Part shown: piece by piece, positions 9,125 through 17,194 of the stretch
How positions within the stretch are numbered: position 1 is the stretch's first letter
Layout of the letters: every line of letters starts with the position of its first letter
Assembly (NCBI GenBank): GCA_030430165.1
Contig: JAUIGL010000016.1
Span: 21,030-85,029, forward strand
Direction: 5' to 3'
From: a bacterium
Lineage (GTDB): Bacteria > Desulfobacterota > Binatia > HRBIN30 > CADEER01
Length of the DNA stretch: 64,000 nt
The notes under the pieces: generated by a model
The model's input: the letters and a program-made list of their open reading frames with translations, nothing else
Databases searched by the model: none
What the model was told of the DNA's origin: nothing
Program-made: the position numbers and the translations under genes

Positions 9125-12100
9125 TTGACCCCGACGAAGCGCAGCGCGAGTCTGGTCGTAGCCAAGGGCCTGTGCCTCGCCCTGTTGGCACCGCACGGCG
9201 TCTCCGCCGCCTGCAACGTCATTCCCTCCGCCGTATCGACGTTCCGCGGCGCCACCGGTTCGCTCGATCGGCCGTTCGCCCGCCCGGGCGATTGGGTAAC
9301 CCTAAGCCTGAGCGGACCCTGCGCCGGCGACGCCGCCCCCCTGCCCGACTCCGCGGCGCTGATCGTCCACATCGTATTCGCGCCTCTGGGAGGGGAGGCT
9401 CCGCGGCTGGTAGCGCTGGCTGAGAGCTGCCAGGGAGTGGCCTCGGAATCCTGCGGTCTGCCCGTCACCTGCTTTCCGGCCGGGCCCGGTCAGGGCTTTC
9501 TCTCGCTCGACCGCCTCGGCGACGACGCCCTCCGCTTTCGCCTCCCCGATACCGATGCCCTGCTGCAAGCCGTCGACGACGACCGCACCCTCAGCGGCCC
9601 GGCTCGAGTCGCGGTGAGCGAAATCGGCCAGCAGCTGCCCTGCCAGATCGTCACCAGCGGCTGCGGTAGTGCCGCCGGCCTCGCCTGCGTCGGCGCCCTC
9701 TTCGCCGAGAACGGCACGTGCAACGGAGATCCGGATCCGACCTTCCCGCACTTCACCGCGCTGCCTCCCGCCAACGACTACGCCGCCCTGTGCACCGAGC
9801 CGGCGTTTCCCAGCGGACCGTGCACCGGCACCGCCGACGAGATCCGCTTCACCCTCGACTCGGTCGGCAACGTCCTCCTGCCGATGGACTGGCGCGGCAT
9901 CCGCGTCGACCGCGACGCCGTGCCGGTCGCGCGATTGCTGCGCGCCAGCAGCAACCTCGAGGCCTTCCCGGGCAGCGGGATGGCGCTGCAGGTGGCCGAC
10001 ATGGACAGCCTCGGCGCCTACTCGCCGGAGGGAATCAAGCTGCCACCGCTCTTCGATCCGCAGCAGAATCCGGACGAGCCCGAGCTGGCGACTTTTTTCG
10101 GCTCGGCGGATGCCCCGGAGACTGTGCTGCGGCTGCGCCGCGGCGCCGCCTGCGTCGGCGGCGCGGACAGCGGCCGCGCCTGCAGCAGCGACGAAGACTG
10201 CGCCGACGGCACGTGCAACCCGGGCCTGTTCGACTTCACCAGCCGCACCGTCGCCGGCTCGGGGCCGGTGGTGCTGCGCCAGGGCGCCTGTTTCGGCGGA
10301 CCCAACGCACTCGCCGCCTGCGCCGACGGAGCCAGTTGCCCCGGCGGGAGATGCGCCGATTTCCTTCTCGCGGCGCTCGATCCGGTGCCGCTGGACGGCC
10401 TCAACCAGAGCGACCAGGTCAACGCGTTCGTCCTCGAGGAAGCGATCCCCGATCCGCCGCGCGACTTCAACGGCGACGGCGACGTCGTCGACCACGTCAT
10501 CAAGCTCGGCGACCGCTCGACCGGCGTCACCCGCGCCATCGGCAGCAACGACAGCGAAGGGCGGGCGATCGCCAGGGTCGCGCAGACGCCGTTCAGCTTC
10601 CCCGCGCTGGCCGTGGTCGACGACCTCGTCGCCTTCCTCGAGCCGGAGCCCCTGCAAGGAGGCCTCGACGCGAACCGCAACGGACTTGTGCTCGAGACCA
10701 ATCTGCGAGTCTACCGGCTCGGCGATTCGGACACGACCGACCTCTCGCCGGTGCCGACCATCGCCGCCGACCCCGAGCCGCTGCTCGACGGAAGCAGCCT
10801 GACGATTTCGGCAGGCAAGGTGTTCTTCCGTCGCAGCGAGCGCGAGGGGGCGACCGCCGCACTCGCCGAGCAACATTGGCTCGGCCCCCCCGAGGGGACA
10901 ACCGACAGCTTCCTCTTGTTCGGCTCGTCGCAGCTCAGCGACGACGGGCGCTACGCCTTGTTCCAAAGCGACGCTGCCGGCCTGGTCTCCGGCGACACCA
11001 ACTTCACCTGCGACAACGACTTCGACGGCACCGCCGAGGAGAACTGCAGCGACGTCTTCGTCCTCGACCGAGTCACCGACTCGATCACCCGGCTGAGCCT
11101 TGCCCCGGACGGCAGCCAGCTCGACTCCGCCTCCTCGCTCGCGGCGGTGTCTGCGAACGGTCGCTTCGTGGCCTTCGACACGGCGGCAGCGGTCGACGAC
11201 GCCACCACGACGGCACCGCTGCGCTACCTGTACGATCGCGAAGCCGGCAACTCGCAGCAACTGCCGCTCACCGGAATCGTCCAGGGCGTGTCGAACGACG
11301 GCCTGGTCCTCGTCCTCGAATGTGTGCCGATCAACGCCGACGCAGAGCGCTGCGAGGAGCTGCTGTTCGACAGCGCAAACCGCGCCACCCTCCGGATCGC
11401 GACCGTGTTCAACGAGTTTCCGCTCGTCCGAATCGACCAGCCTTTCGGCGGCGCGATCACCCCCGACGGCCGCCATGTAGCGTTTTGGAGCGACCTGGCG
11501 GACCCGTTCGCCGGCACCGGCGGTGGAGACGGCGGCATTTTCGTGCTCGACCGCCTCACCGAGCAGGCCACTCTGATCAGCATTTCGACCGAGGGGAATC
11601 GCGCCAACGCCGCGCCCTATCTGGCAGGCCTCTCACGCGACGGGCGACTCGTCGCATTCGACTCGGCGGCAACCAACCTCGTCGCAGGCGACACCAACGG
11701 TGTCTTCGACGTTTTCGTTCACGACCTGCTCACCGCATCGACCAAGCGGGTTAGCGTCGCGTCCGACGGCAGCCAGGCCGGGCTGCCGGGCATCTACCCC
11801 CTGTTCAGCGGCGCGCGCTTCCGCGGCGGCGGCGACCGCATGTACTTCTTCCACTCGGCCGACAACCTGGCGCCGACCGGCAGCGGGCTGACCGACAGCC
11901 TGATCCACGACCGCCGCACCGGGCAGACCGCGAGAATTCCGATCGGGCGTGCGGCCGAGCAGGACTCGGTCGAGCCGATCCTGTTCGGGGTCTCCGCCGA
12001 TGAAACCGTTCGCGCCTTCGAGATCTGCGAAGCCGTCGAGGGATCGGACAATTGCCGCCTCGGCCTGCGCTTCGAGATCGCCGACCCCGCAATCGGCGAT

Positions 12101-13795
12101 CTGACCGGTGACGGCGACGCCGCCGACACCGTGCTTTCCGTTCTCGACGCCGCCTCGGCGCAGCGCGTCGACCTCTGCCCCGCCGACGCGGTCAGCGTCG
12201 CCGGCGGGGACGCGGCATTCCTGCGTCCGGAGAGCGCCGGACCTTCCCCCGCGTTGAGTGCTTGTCCGGCGGCCGACGCGGGCGATCTAAATCAGGACGG
12301 CGACGCCACGGACCGTGTCGTCCATCTGTGGAGCGGCGGCACCATCCGCAATCTAGAACGAGCCGCGACCTCTCTCGCCCTCACCGAGACCTTGCTGAGC
12401 GCGGCGGTCTCGGAGACAGACGACGGGAATCGCGATCTCAACGGCGACGGCGACAGCGACGACGCGGTAGCCCAGGTCTACTTCGACGGCCAGTGGCAGA
12501 ACCTCGCGGTCGCCACCGATACGGTCAGCGCCGAGGGTGAGGTCGTCGGCCTGCTCACCGACGAGTCGTCGCAGGGCGACTCCGACCTCAACGACGACGG
12601 CGACCGCTCGGACCAGGTGCTACACGTCTACGACCTGCAGCGGCAGGAAGTCGCCAACACCGGTCAGGCGGCGAGCGACTTCGTCATCGGCACCAGTGGA
12701 CTGGTCGCCTTTCGAACCTCGGAGCGCGAACAGGGAGCCCGCGACCTGAACGGCGACGGCGACAGCGACGACGACGTTCTCCAAGTCTACGACGCGACGA
12801 CCGGACGAGTCATCAACACCGCGCTCGCCGTGACGCCGTGCATGCTCGAAGCCTGCGACCCGCGCGTCCCGTATCGCGTGCTCGATGACACGGTAAAATT
12901 CCTGACCTTCGAAGCCGATCAGAACACGGATCTCAACGGCGACGGCGATCGCAACGACCTGGTCGTGCAGATCTTCAACGCGCGCCGGGCTTGCCACACC
13001 GGCTCGATGGACGACACCTGCCACACCTTGGCCGCGACTACGGCCGGCGTCTGCACCAACACCGGCCGCCCCTGCACCAGCGACGAGGCCTGCGGCGGTG
13101 GCAGCTGCTTCGTGCCTCCCGGGGGATGCATTCGCGACCTCGGCACGCCGTGCACGGTCGAAGTTGCCAATAGCTGCGGCGAGCTGGAGTTCTGCCAGCC
13201 CGCGGCCGCTACCCCCGGAGTCGGCACCTGCCGCCGGCGTGAAGGGCCCTGCCGCACCAATACGGATTGCTCGGCACCGGCGACCTGCAGCGACGGCGGA
13301 CAGACGTTCAACCGCCTCGTCGCCCCGCTCGGCGCCGACGACAGCGGAGCCGCCGTCTTCACCGGGGTCGGCCGCTGCGTCGAAAGCTTCGGCACGGCCT
13401 GCTCCGACAACGACGACTGCAGCAACGGCGCCCATTGCGACGAGGGCACGTGCCGCCGCGATCACGGTCCCTGCCGGCGCGACGCCGACTGCCCGCCGCA
13501 ATCGCTCTGCCGCCAGGAGCTCCTCCAGGCCACCGCCGAGGACCGCGACGGCGACGAGCTCCCCGACGCCTTCGACAACTGCCCGGACGTCGCCAACATT
13601 CTTCAAGAAGACCGGGACGGCGACGGCGTCGGCGACGCCTGCTCGGCCGCCCCGCCGGCGCCGGGGCCAGACCGCGACGACGACAGTTGCGCCGTGGTGG
13701 CGCCGGGCACTGCGACGGGTGACTGGCTGTGGCTCACGATTGTCGCCGCCGCCGGCTGCGCGGCCACCCGCCGGACCCGCACCCGCGCACGGTGA
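9125..13795 (+). CDS. Very large secreted propeller protein with Ca-binding loops, Cys-rich repeats, TSP3 and C-terminal anchor
   Basis: A 1556-residue protein starting with TTG, 8 nt after the HDO stop. Residues 1-29 form a signal peptide (KRSASL, hydrophobic core, GVSA cleavage). Cys-rich runs follow near 340-415. A TolB/PD40-like propeller lies around 590-960 (repeated SxDGRxVAFDSAA and VFVHD/VFVLDR strands). Next come six DLxxDGDxxDxV blades near 992, 1053, 1105, 1155, 1208 and 1268, spaced about 50-60 residues. More Cys-rich repeats span 1280-1470, and a thrombospondin type 3 repeat (DRDGDELPDAFDNCP, DRDGDGVGDAC) spans about 1475-1508. The tail is DDDSCAVVAP, a hydrophobic segment, then RRTRTRAR, similar in plan to MYXO-CTERM-type sorting tails. 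A surface or extracellular location is inferred. No enzymatic motif was recognised. Confidence 0.9.
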   Translation: MTPTKRSASLVVAKGLCLALLAPHGVSAACNVIPSAVSTFRGATGSLDRPFARPGDWVTLSLSGPCAGDAAPLPDSAALIVHIVFAPLGGEAPRLVALAESCQGVASESCGLPVTCFPAGPGQGFLSLDRLGDDALRFRLPDTDALLQAVDDDRTLSGPARVAVSEIGQQLPCQIVTSGCGSAAGLACVGALFAENGTCNGDPDPTFPHFTALPPANDYAALCTEPAFPSGPCTGTADEIRFTLDSVGNVLLPMDWRGIRVDRDAVPVARLLRASSNLEAFPGSGMALQVADMDSLGAYSPEGIKLPPLFDPQQNPDEPELATFFGSADAPETVLRLRRGAACVGGADSGRACSSDEDCADGTCNPGLFDFTSRTVAGSGPVVLRQGACFGGPNALAACADGASCPGGRCADFLLAALDPVPLDGLNQSDQVNAFVLEEAIPDPPRDFNGDGDVVDHVIKLGDRSTGVTRAIGSNDSEGRAIARVAQTPFSFPALAVVDDLVAFLEPEPLQGGLDANRNGLVLETNLRVYRLGDSDTTDLSPVPTIAADPEPLLDGSSLTISAGKVFFRRSEREGATAALAEQHWLGPPEGTTDSFLLFGSSQLSDDGRYALFQSDAAGLVSGDTNFTCDNDFDGTAEENCSDVFVLDRVTDSITRLSLAPDGSQLDSASSLAAVSANGRFVAFDTAAAVDDATTTAPLRYLYDREAGNSQQLPLTGIVQGVSNDGLVLVLECVPINADAERCEELLFDSANRATLRIATVFNEFPLVRIDQPFGGAITPDGRHVAFWSDLADPFAGTGGGDGGIFVLDRLTEQATLISISTEGNRANAAPYLAGLSRDGRLVAFDSAATNLVAGDTNGVFDVFVHDLLTASTKRVSVASDGSQAGLPGIYPLFSGARFRGGGDRMYFFHSADNLAPTGSGLTDSLIHDRRTGQTARIPIGRAAEQDSVEPILFGVSADETVRAFEICEAVEGSDNCRLGLRFEIADPAIGDLTGDGDAADTVLSVLDAASAQRVDLCPADAVSVAGGDAAFLRPESAGPSPALSACPAADAGDLNQDGDATDRVVHLWSGGTIRNLERAATSLALTETLLSAAVSETDDGNRDLNGDGDSDDAVAQVYFDGQWQNLAVATDTVSAEGEVVGLLTDESSQGDSDLNDDGDRSDQVLHVYDLQRQEVANTGQAASDFVIGTSGLVAFRTSEREQGARDLNGDGDSDDDVLQVYDATTGRVINTALAVTPCMLEACDPRVPYRVLDDTVKFLTFEADQNTDLNGDGDRNDLVVQIFNARRACHTGSMDDTCHTLAATTAGVCTNTGRPCTSDEACGGGSCFVPPGGCIRDLGTPCTVEVANSCGELEFCQPAAATPGVGTCRRREGPCRTNTDCSAPATCSDGGQTFNRLVAPLGADDSGAAVFTGVGRCVESFGTACSDNDDCSNGAHCDEGTCRRDHGPCRRDADCPPQSLCRQELLQATAEDRDGDELPDAFDNCPDVANILQEDRDGDGVGDACSAAPPAPGPDRDDDSCAVVAPGTATGDWLWLTIVAAAGCAATRRTRTRAR

Positions 13796-13821
13796 ACGTC
13801 CGCCGCCACGAGCCCAACCCA

Positions 13822-13911
13822 GTCATTCCGGCGCAAGCCGGAATCCACACTGACAACCCCGACGACAAAGGTTGGCCTCCATCGATGGATCCCGGATTTC
13901 GCCGGGGTGAC
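13822..13911. repeat. REP-like doublet (paired palindromes), copy 1
   Basis: Two imperfect palindromes of the GTCATTCCGGCG..GCCGGAATCCA type face each other: GTCATTCCGGCGCAAGCCGG at the left end and the inverted GGATTTCGCCGGGGTGAC at the right, about 90 bp overall. A further half copy (CCCCGGATTTCGCCGGG) follows at about 13932-13948. The element fills the 165-bp gap between the convergent secreted-protein and acyl-CoA dehydrogenase genes, where it could act as a bidirectional terminator. A second copy in inverted orientation is at 57491-57585. Confidence 0.75.
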
Positions 13912-13960
13912 GGCTCATCCGGCTAGCCCTACCCCGGATTTCGCCGGGCTGACGAGCTCG

Positions 13961-15655
13961 TCAGCGTTCCATCTCGTAGGCGCCGCTCAACGGCGCCACC
14001 AGTTCCTCCCACACTCTGTCGTACCGCGCCTCGTCGTGAACCGCCTTGCGGATCATGCGCTGGCAGCACTCCATCTGCTTCTCCGTGCTCGACGGTTGGC
14101 TGTACAGCTGCAGCGCGAACTTCGACATGTCGCGCACCATGAAGTCGAAGATCTGGTCGAGGAGATGATCCGCAATCCCGTAGATCGGAGCGTTCTCGAG
14201 AATCAGCTGCGCGTACACCACCAGCGCGAAGATCTCGCCGCCGGCCAACAGAAAGGCGATGTCCTTCATCTGATCCGGCCCCGGCGGATCGCTGCTCAGC
14301 AGCTCGCGAAAGATCTCGGTCTGTTCGGCGAAGCGTTTGACGTTGGGCAGGTCGACCCCGGCAAAGGCGTTCCGATAGTCGTGGAACTGGATCTGACTCA
14401 ACCCCTTGGTGCTCCCCTGATCGAACAGGAAATCGTCGTTGCGCGGCTCGTTCTGGGTCGCAACCGGAGGATACTCGGCGGGGTCGAAGAAGAAGTTGGG
14501 CATGAACTTGACGATGAGCGCGATGTTGACGTGAACCGTCCCCTCCAGCTTCGGCAGCGCGCGGATGTCCACCGCCGCCTGGCTGAAGTACATGTTCTTC
14601 TCGAAGCCCTTGGCGGCGATCGTATCCCAGATCAGGTTGATGACCTCTTCGCCCTGGGTGGTGACCTTCATCTTCACCATCGGATTGTAGAGAAGGTAGC
14701 GACGGTCGGTGCTGGACGCAGCGCGCATGTAGTCGGCGGCGCGCAGCGCGAACAGTTTCATCGCGACCAGCCGGCAGTAGCCGTCGACGAAGTTCTGCCG
14801 CACGTGCGGGAAATCCGTCACGTGCATGTTGTAGAGGACCCGGTTCGACGCGTGGGTGATCGCCTCGTAGAGCGCGTGCGTGCAGATTCCGATCGACGCC
14901 CAGCCGAGGTTGTACTTGCCGAGGTTGACCGTGTTGAGCGCGGCGTCCCACGCACCGCGGCCGCGGTGCATGATGTCGCCCTCGGTGACGGGATAGTCGC
15001 GCAGCTCGAACTCGGAGACGTAGTTCTGGCTGGCGACGACGTTCTGGATCAGCTCGTAATTGGCGTGACGCGGCTCGGCGGCGAAGAAGACGTACTCGTC
15101 GGTGCCGTCGATGCGGCCGAAGGTCGACACGATCGCCGCCTCGTTGCCGTTGCCGATGTAGTACTTGCGCCCGTTGGCGCGCCATCCGTCGCCGTCCGCT
15201 GTGAGGATCATGTCGGTCGAGTAGATGTCGGCCCCGTGCGCCTTCTCCGACAGGCCGAATGCGAAGATCCCGCCGTCCTCGAGCGCTTGGGCGGCGCGGC
15301 GCCGGATCCCGTCGTTGCCGGTCATCCAGATCGGCCCGAGCCCGAGCACCGAAACCTGCCAGGTGTACCAGTACTGCAATCCGTAAAAGCCGAGAATCTC
15401 GGCGAACTCGCAGTTGCGCCAGGTGTCCCAGCGGGCGTCGGCCGCCCCTTCTCCCGCCGGGGCGCACATCGTCGCGAAGATCCGGTGCTCCTTCACGAAC
15501 TCGAGGAAGTCGGAGTACCACACTCGGTCGTAGTAGTCGGCGAGCAGCTTGTCCTTGCCCTTGCGCTCGAAGAAGTCGATCGTCTGCCGCATCACCTCGG
15601 CCGAACGGTCGTCGGAGTAGCGGCTCGCGTGCTGCTTCGGGTTCAACAGGATCAT
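13961..15655 (-). CDS. Acyl-CoA dehydrogenase (FadE-type)
   Basis: A 564-residue flavoenzyme, longer than the 380-residue short-chain class and in the range of the large FadE dehydrogenases. It has the FAD-region motif FGLSEKAHGADIYST and a C-terminal TLEG-like segment (LPKLEGTVHVNIALIVKFM) where the large class carries its catalytic glutamate. It would introduce a 2,3 double bond into an acyl-CoA and pass electrons to ETF. ATG 15655 is preceded by an excellent AGGAGGT site. It lies 70 bp downstream of the APH-type kinase on the same strand, probably one operon. The chain-length or ring substrate cannot be told. Confidence 0.92.
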   Translation of the reverse strand: MILLNPKQHASRYSDDRSAEVMRQTIDFFERKGKDKLLADYYDRVWYSDFLEFVKEHRIFATMCAPAGEGAADARWDTWRNCEFAEILGFYGLQYWYTWQVSVLGLGPIWMTGNDGIRRRAAQALEDGGIFAFGLSEKAHGADIYSTDMILTADGDGWRANGRKYYIGNGNEAAIVSTFGRIDGTDEYVFFAAEPRHANYELIQNVVASQNYVSEFELRDYPVTEGDIMHRGRGAWDAALNTVNLGKYNLGWASIGICTHALYEAITHASNRVLYNMHVTDFPHVRQNFVDGYCRLVAMKLFALRAADYMRAASSTDRRYLLYNPMVKMKVTTQGEEVINLIWDTIAAKGFEKNMYFSQAAVDIRALPKLEGTVHVNIALIVKFMPNFFFDPAEYPPVATQNEPRNDDFLFDQGSTKGLSQIQFHDYRNAFAGVDLPNVKRFAEQTEIFRELLSSDPPGPDQMKDIAFLLAGGEIFALVVYAQLILENAPIYGIADHLLDQIFDFMVRDMSKFALQLYSQPSSTEKQMECCQRMIRKAVHDEARYDRVWEELVAPLSGAYEMER

Positions 15656-15725
15656 CGGTACCTCCTAGCGAAGAGGTGCCGGTATCGCACGGCAGCTCGG
15701 ACACTGTCGAGCGAGCAACCCTCGC

Positions 15726-16799
15726 TCAAACCAGAAACTCCTCGCTGCCGAGGTCGATTGCGTGGCGCGCATGGCGCCGTGCCATCGCCGTGAACATCGC
15801 GTCGCCGCGCTCGGTGCGCTGCACCATCGGCGCGGCGATCACCGTCACGGCGAAGCCGGCGAACACACCGCGGCGGTAGTCGTGCCAGCAGCGATCGGCC
15901 GGGTAGTCGCCGACGCCCGCTTCGACCAGCGCCCGGTGGTATTCGCCGACGATGTCGCGCTCGACCTGGCGGCGCTCCTGCGCCAGCAGCCCGGAGCCGA
16001 GAAAGTAGGCGACGTCGTTGAGCGGGCTGCCGACCATCAAGCTCTGCCAGTCGACCGCGGTCACGCGCGGCGGGCTGAGCGCGTCGTCGATCAGCAGATT
16101 GTCCAGCCGGTAGTCGACGTGGACCACCGCGAAGTAGTCGCCGAGCGACTCGAAGGGAGGCCCCTGGCACTCCGCCACCCGCTCGAGTATCGCGATCTCG
16201 TCGGCGGCGAGCGACGCCGCGTAGCGATCGAGGAAGGCCGGCAACTGCGCCTGGTAGAAGACGCGGCCGAGTTGCGCGGTCTCTGCCGTCGGACTGCCGA
16301 GCCAGTCGAGCTCGAGCAGGTCGCGGTCGCCCCAGGTCGGAGCGTGCAGCCCAACCAGCTCGCGCACCGCCGCCGCGGCGACCGGCACCGAGCAACCTGC
16401 CAGCTGATCGCCTTGCACCGCCGGCGCCGCGTCGCCGAGCAGCAGCAGGTGCTCCGGACCGTCGCCCTGGATTTCGGCGAAATAGCAGCGCGGAGTGCGG
16501 ATACCGACCTTCGGCTGGAGGTCGCGGTAGAACGAGACTTCCTTGAGGAAGTTGTGCAGCTGCACGCCGGTCAGCCGGCTCTGCGGATCTTCCGACGGCC
16601 CCTTGGCAACCAGCGTTCGCGGCACTCCCTCGGCGTCTCCGTGCAGCTCGAGCTGGTAGCGGACACAGCGGCCGACCTGTCCCGTGCCGATGTCGGCGGC
16701 GCTCAGCGACCGCACCTCGACGCCCTCATGTCCCGACTCGCGAAGGCGCTCGGTGACGAACTCCGGAGTCAACTCGCCAGGGTTGGGAATCGCATTCAT
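15726..16799 (-). CDS. APH/choline-kinase-like phosphotransferase
   Basis: A 357-residue protein of the aminoglycoside phosphotransferase fold. The catalytic Brenner loop is HVDYRLDNLL (His227, Asp229, Asn234), the magnesium Asp250 is in VDWQSLMVGSP, and Lys65 (LVAKGPSE) fits the ATP lysine. Such proteins next to acyl-CoA dehydrogenases are common in lipid-degrading bacteria and are rarely antibiotic kinases; the acceptor is unknown. I chose ATG 16799 (MNAIPNPGEL). The frame is open another 74 codons upstream but without family-like sequence. No strong ribosome site is visible. Likely co-transcribed with the dehydrogenase downstream. Confidence 0.88.
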   Translation of the reverse strand: MNAIPNPGELTPEFVTERLRESGHEGVEVRSLSAADIGTGQVGRCVRYQLELHGDAEGVPRTLVAKGPSEDPQSRLTGVQLHNFLKEVSFYRDLQPKVGIRTPRCYFAEIQGDGPEHLLLLGDAAPAVQGDQLAGCSVPVAAAAVRELVGLHAPTWGDRDLLELDWLGSPTAETAQLGRVFYQAQLPAFLDRYAASLAADEIAILERVAECQGPPFESLGDYFAVVHVDYRLDNLLIDDALSPPRVTAVDWQSLMVGSPLNDVAYFLGSGLLAQERRQVERDIVGEYHRALVEAGVGDYPADRCWHDYRRGVFAGFAVTVIAAPMVQRTERGDAMFTAMARRHARHAIDLGSEEFLV

Positions 16800-16972
16800 C
16801 GAGCTAGAGGCCTGGCCAGAAAGTGGCTTCGGAGCGAAAATCGTCGGCCGCCGCGAGCGCAAGGAGGTGGGCGCGACGGCGTATCGGGCGGTACGTCGAG
16901 CGCTCGGCGACGCAGCGATGGCGGATGGATGGCGATTTGCAGCAGGAGTCCATGTTTCGGCCAGGCCTCTAG

Positions 16973-17155
16973 GCCTATCACCTCGAAGCTGGCCGACGCG
17001 AGGGTCCGATCGCGCTCCCATTCAGAAGCTCACTGCTCAGAATCTCACTGCTGGTGGATGAGTGCCCCGAAATCGACGGCGACGGCGATCGGTTGGTCAC
17101 GGTTGCCGAGCTGATTCGCGCCGTGAACGCCGCGCTCTTCGGTTGTGTCGGATGA
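16973..17155 (+). pseudogene. Orphan EF-hand (dockerin-like) C-terminal fragment
   Basis: Between the kinase and glgB (16800-17194) the only coding-like stretch is an open + frame after a TAG at 16970. It ends with a Cys-bounded calcium-loop module, CPEIDGDGDRLVTVAEL followed by IRAVNAALFGC, then stop at 17153-17155. The part from 17054 on looks like the C-terminal domain of secreted proteins in this type of genome. The upstream part (16973-17053) has no recognisable partner, signal peptide or good start. It is best read as the surviving tail of a deleted secreted protein. A hairpin CCCGCG/CGCGGG (17161-17179) follows the stop with only a weak T run. The rest of the 395-bp gap shows nothing. 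Confidence 0.5.
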
Positions 17156-17194
17156 TCGAGCCCGCGAGCACGCCGCGGGGGAAGCCCTTTTGCC

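Noticed and set aside
15726..16799. Antibiotic-resistance aminoglycoside kinase
   Set aside because: Only the general APH fold is visible, and the context is acyl-CoA metabolism.
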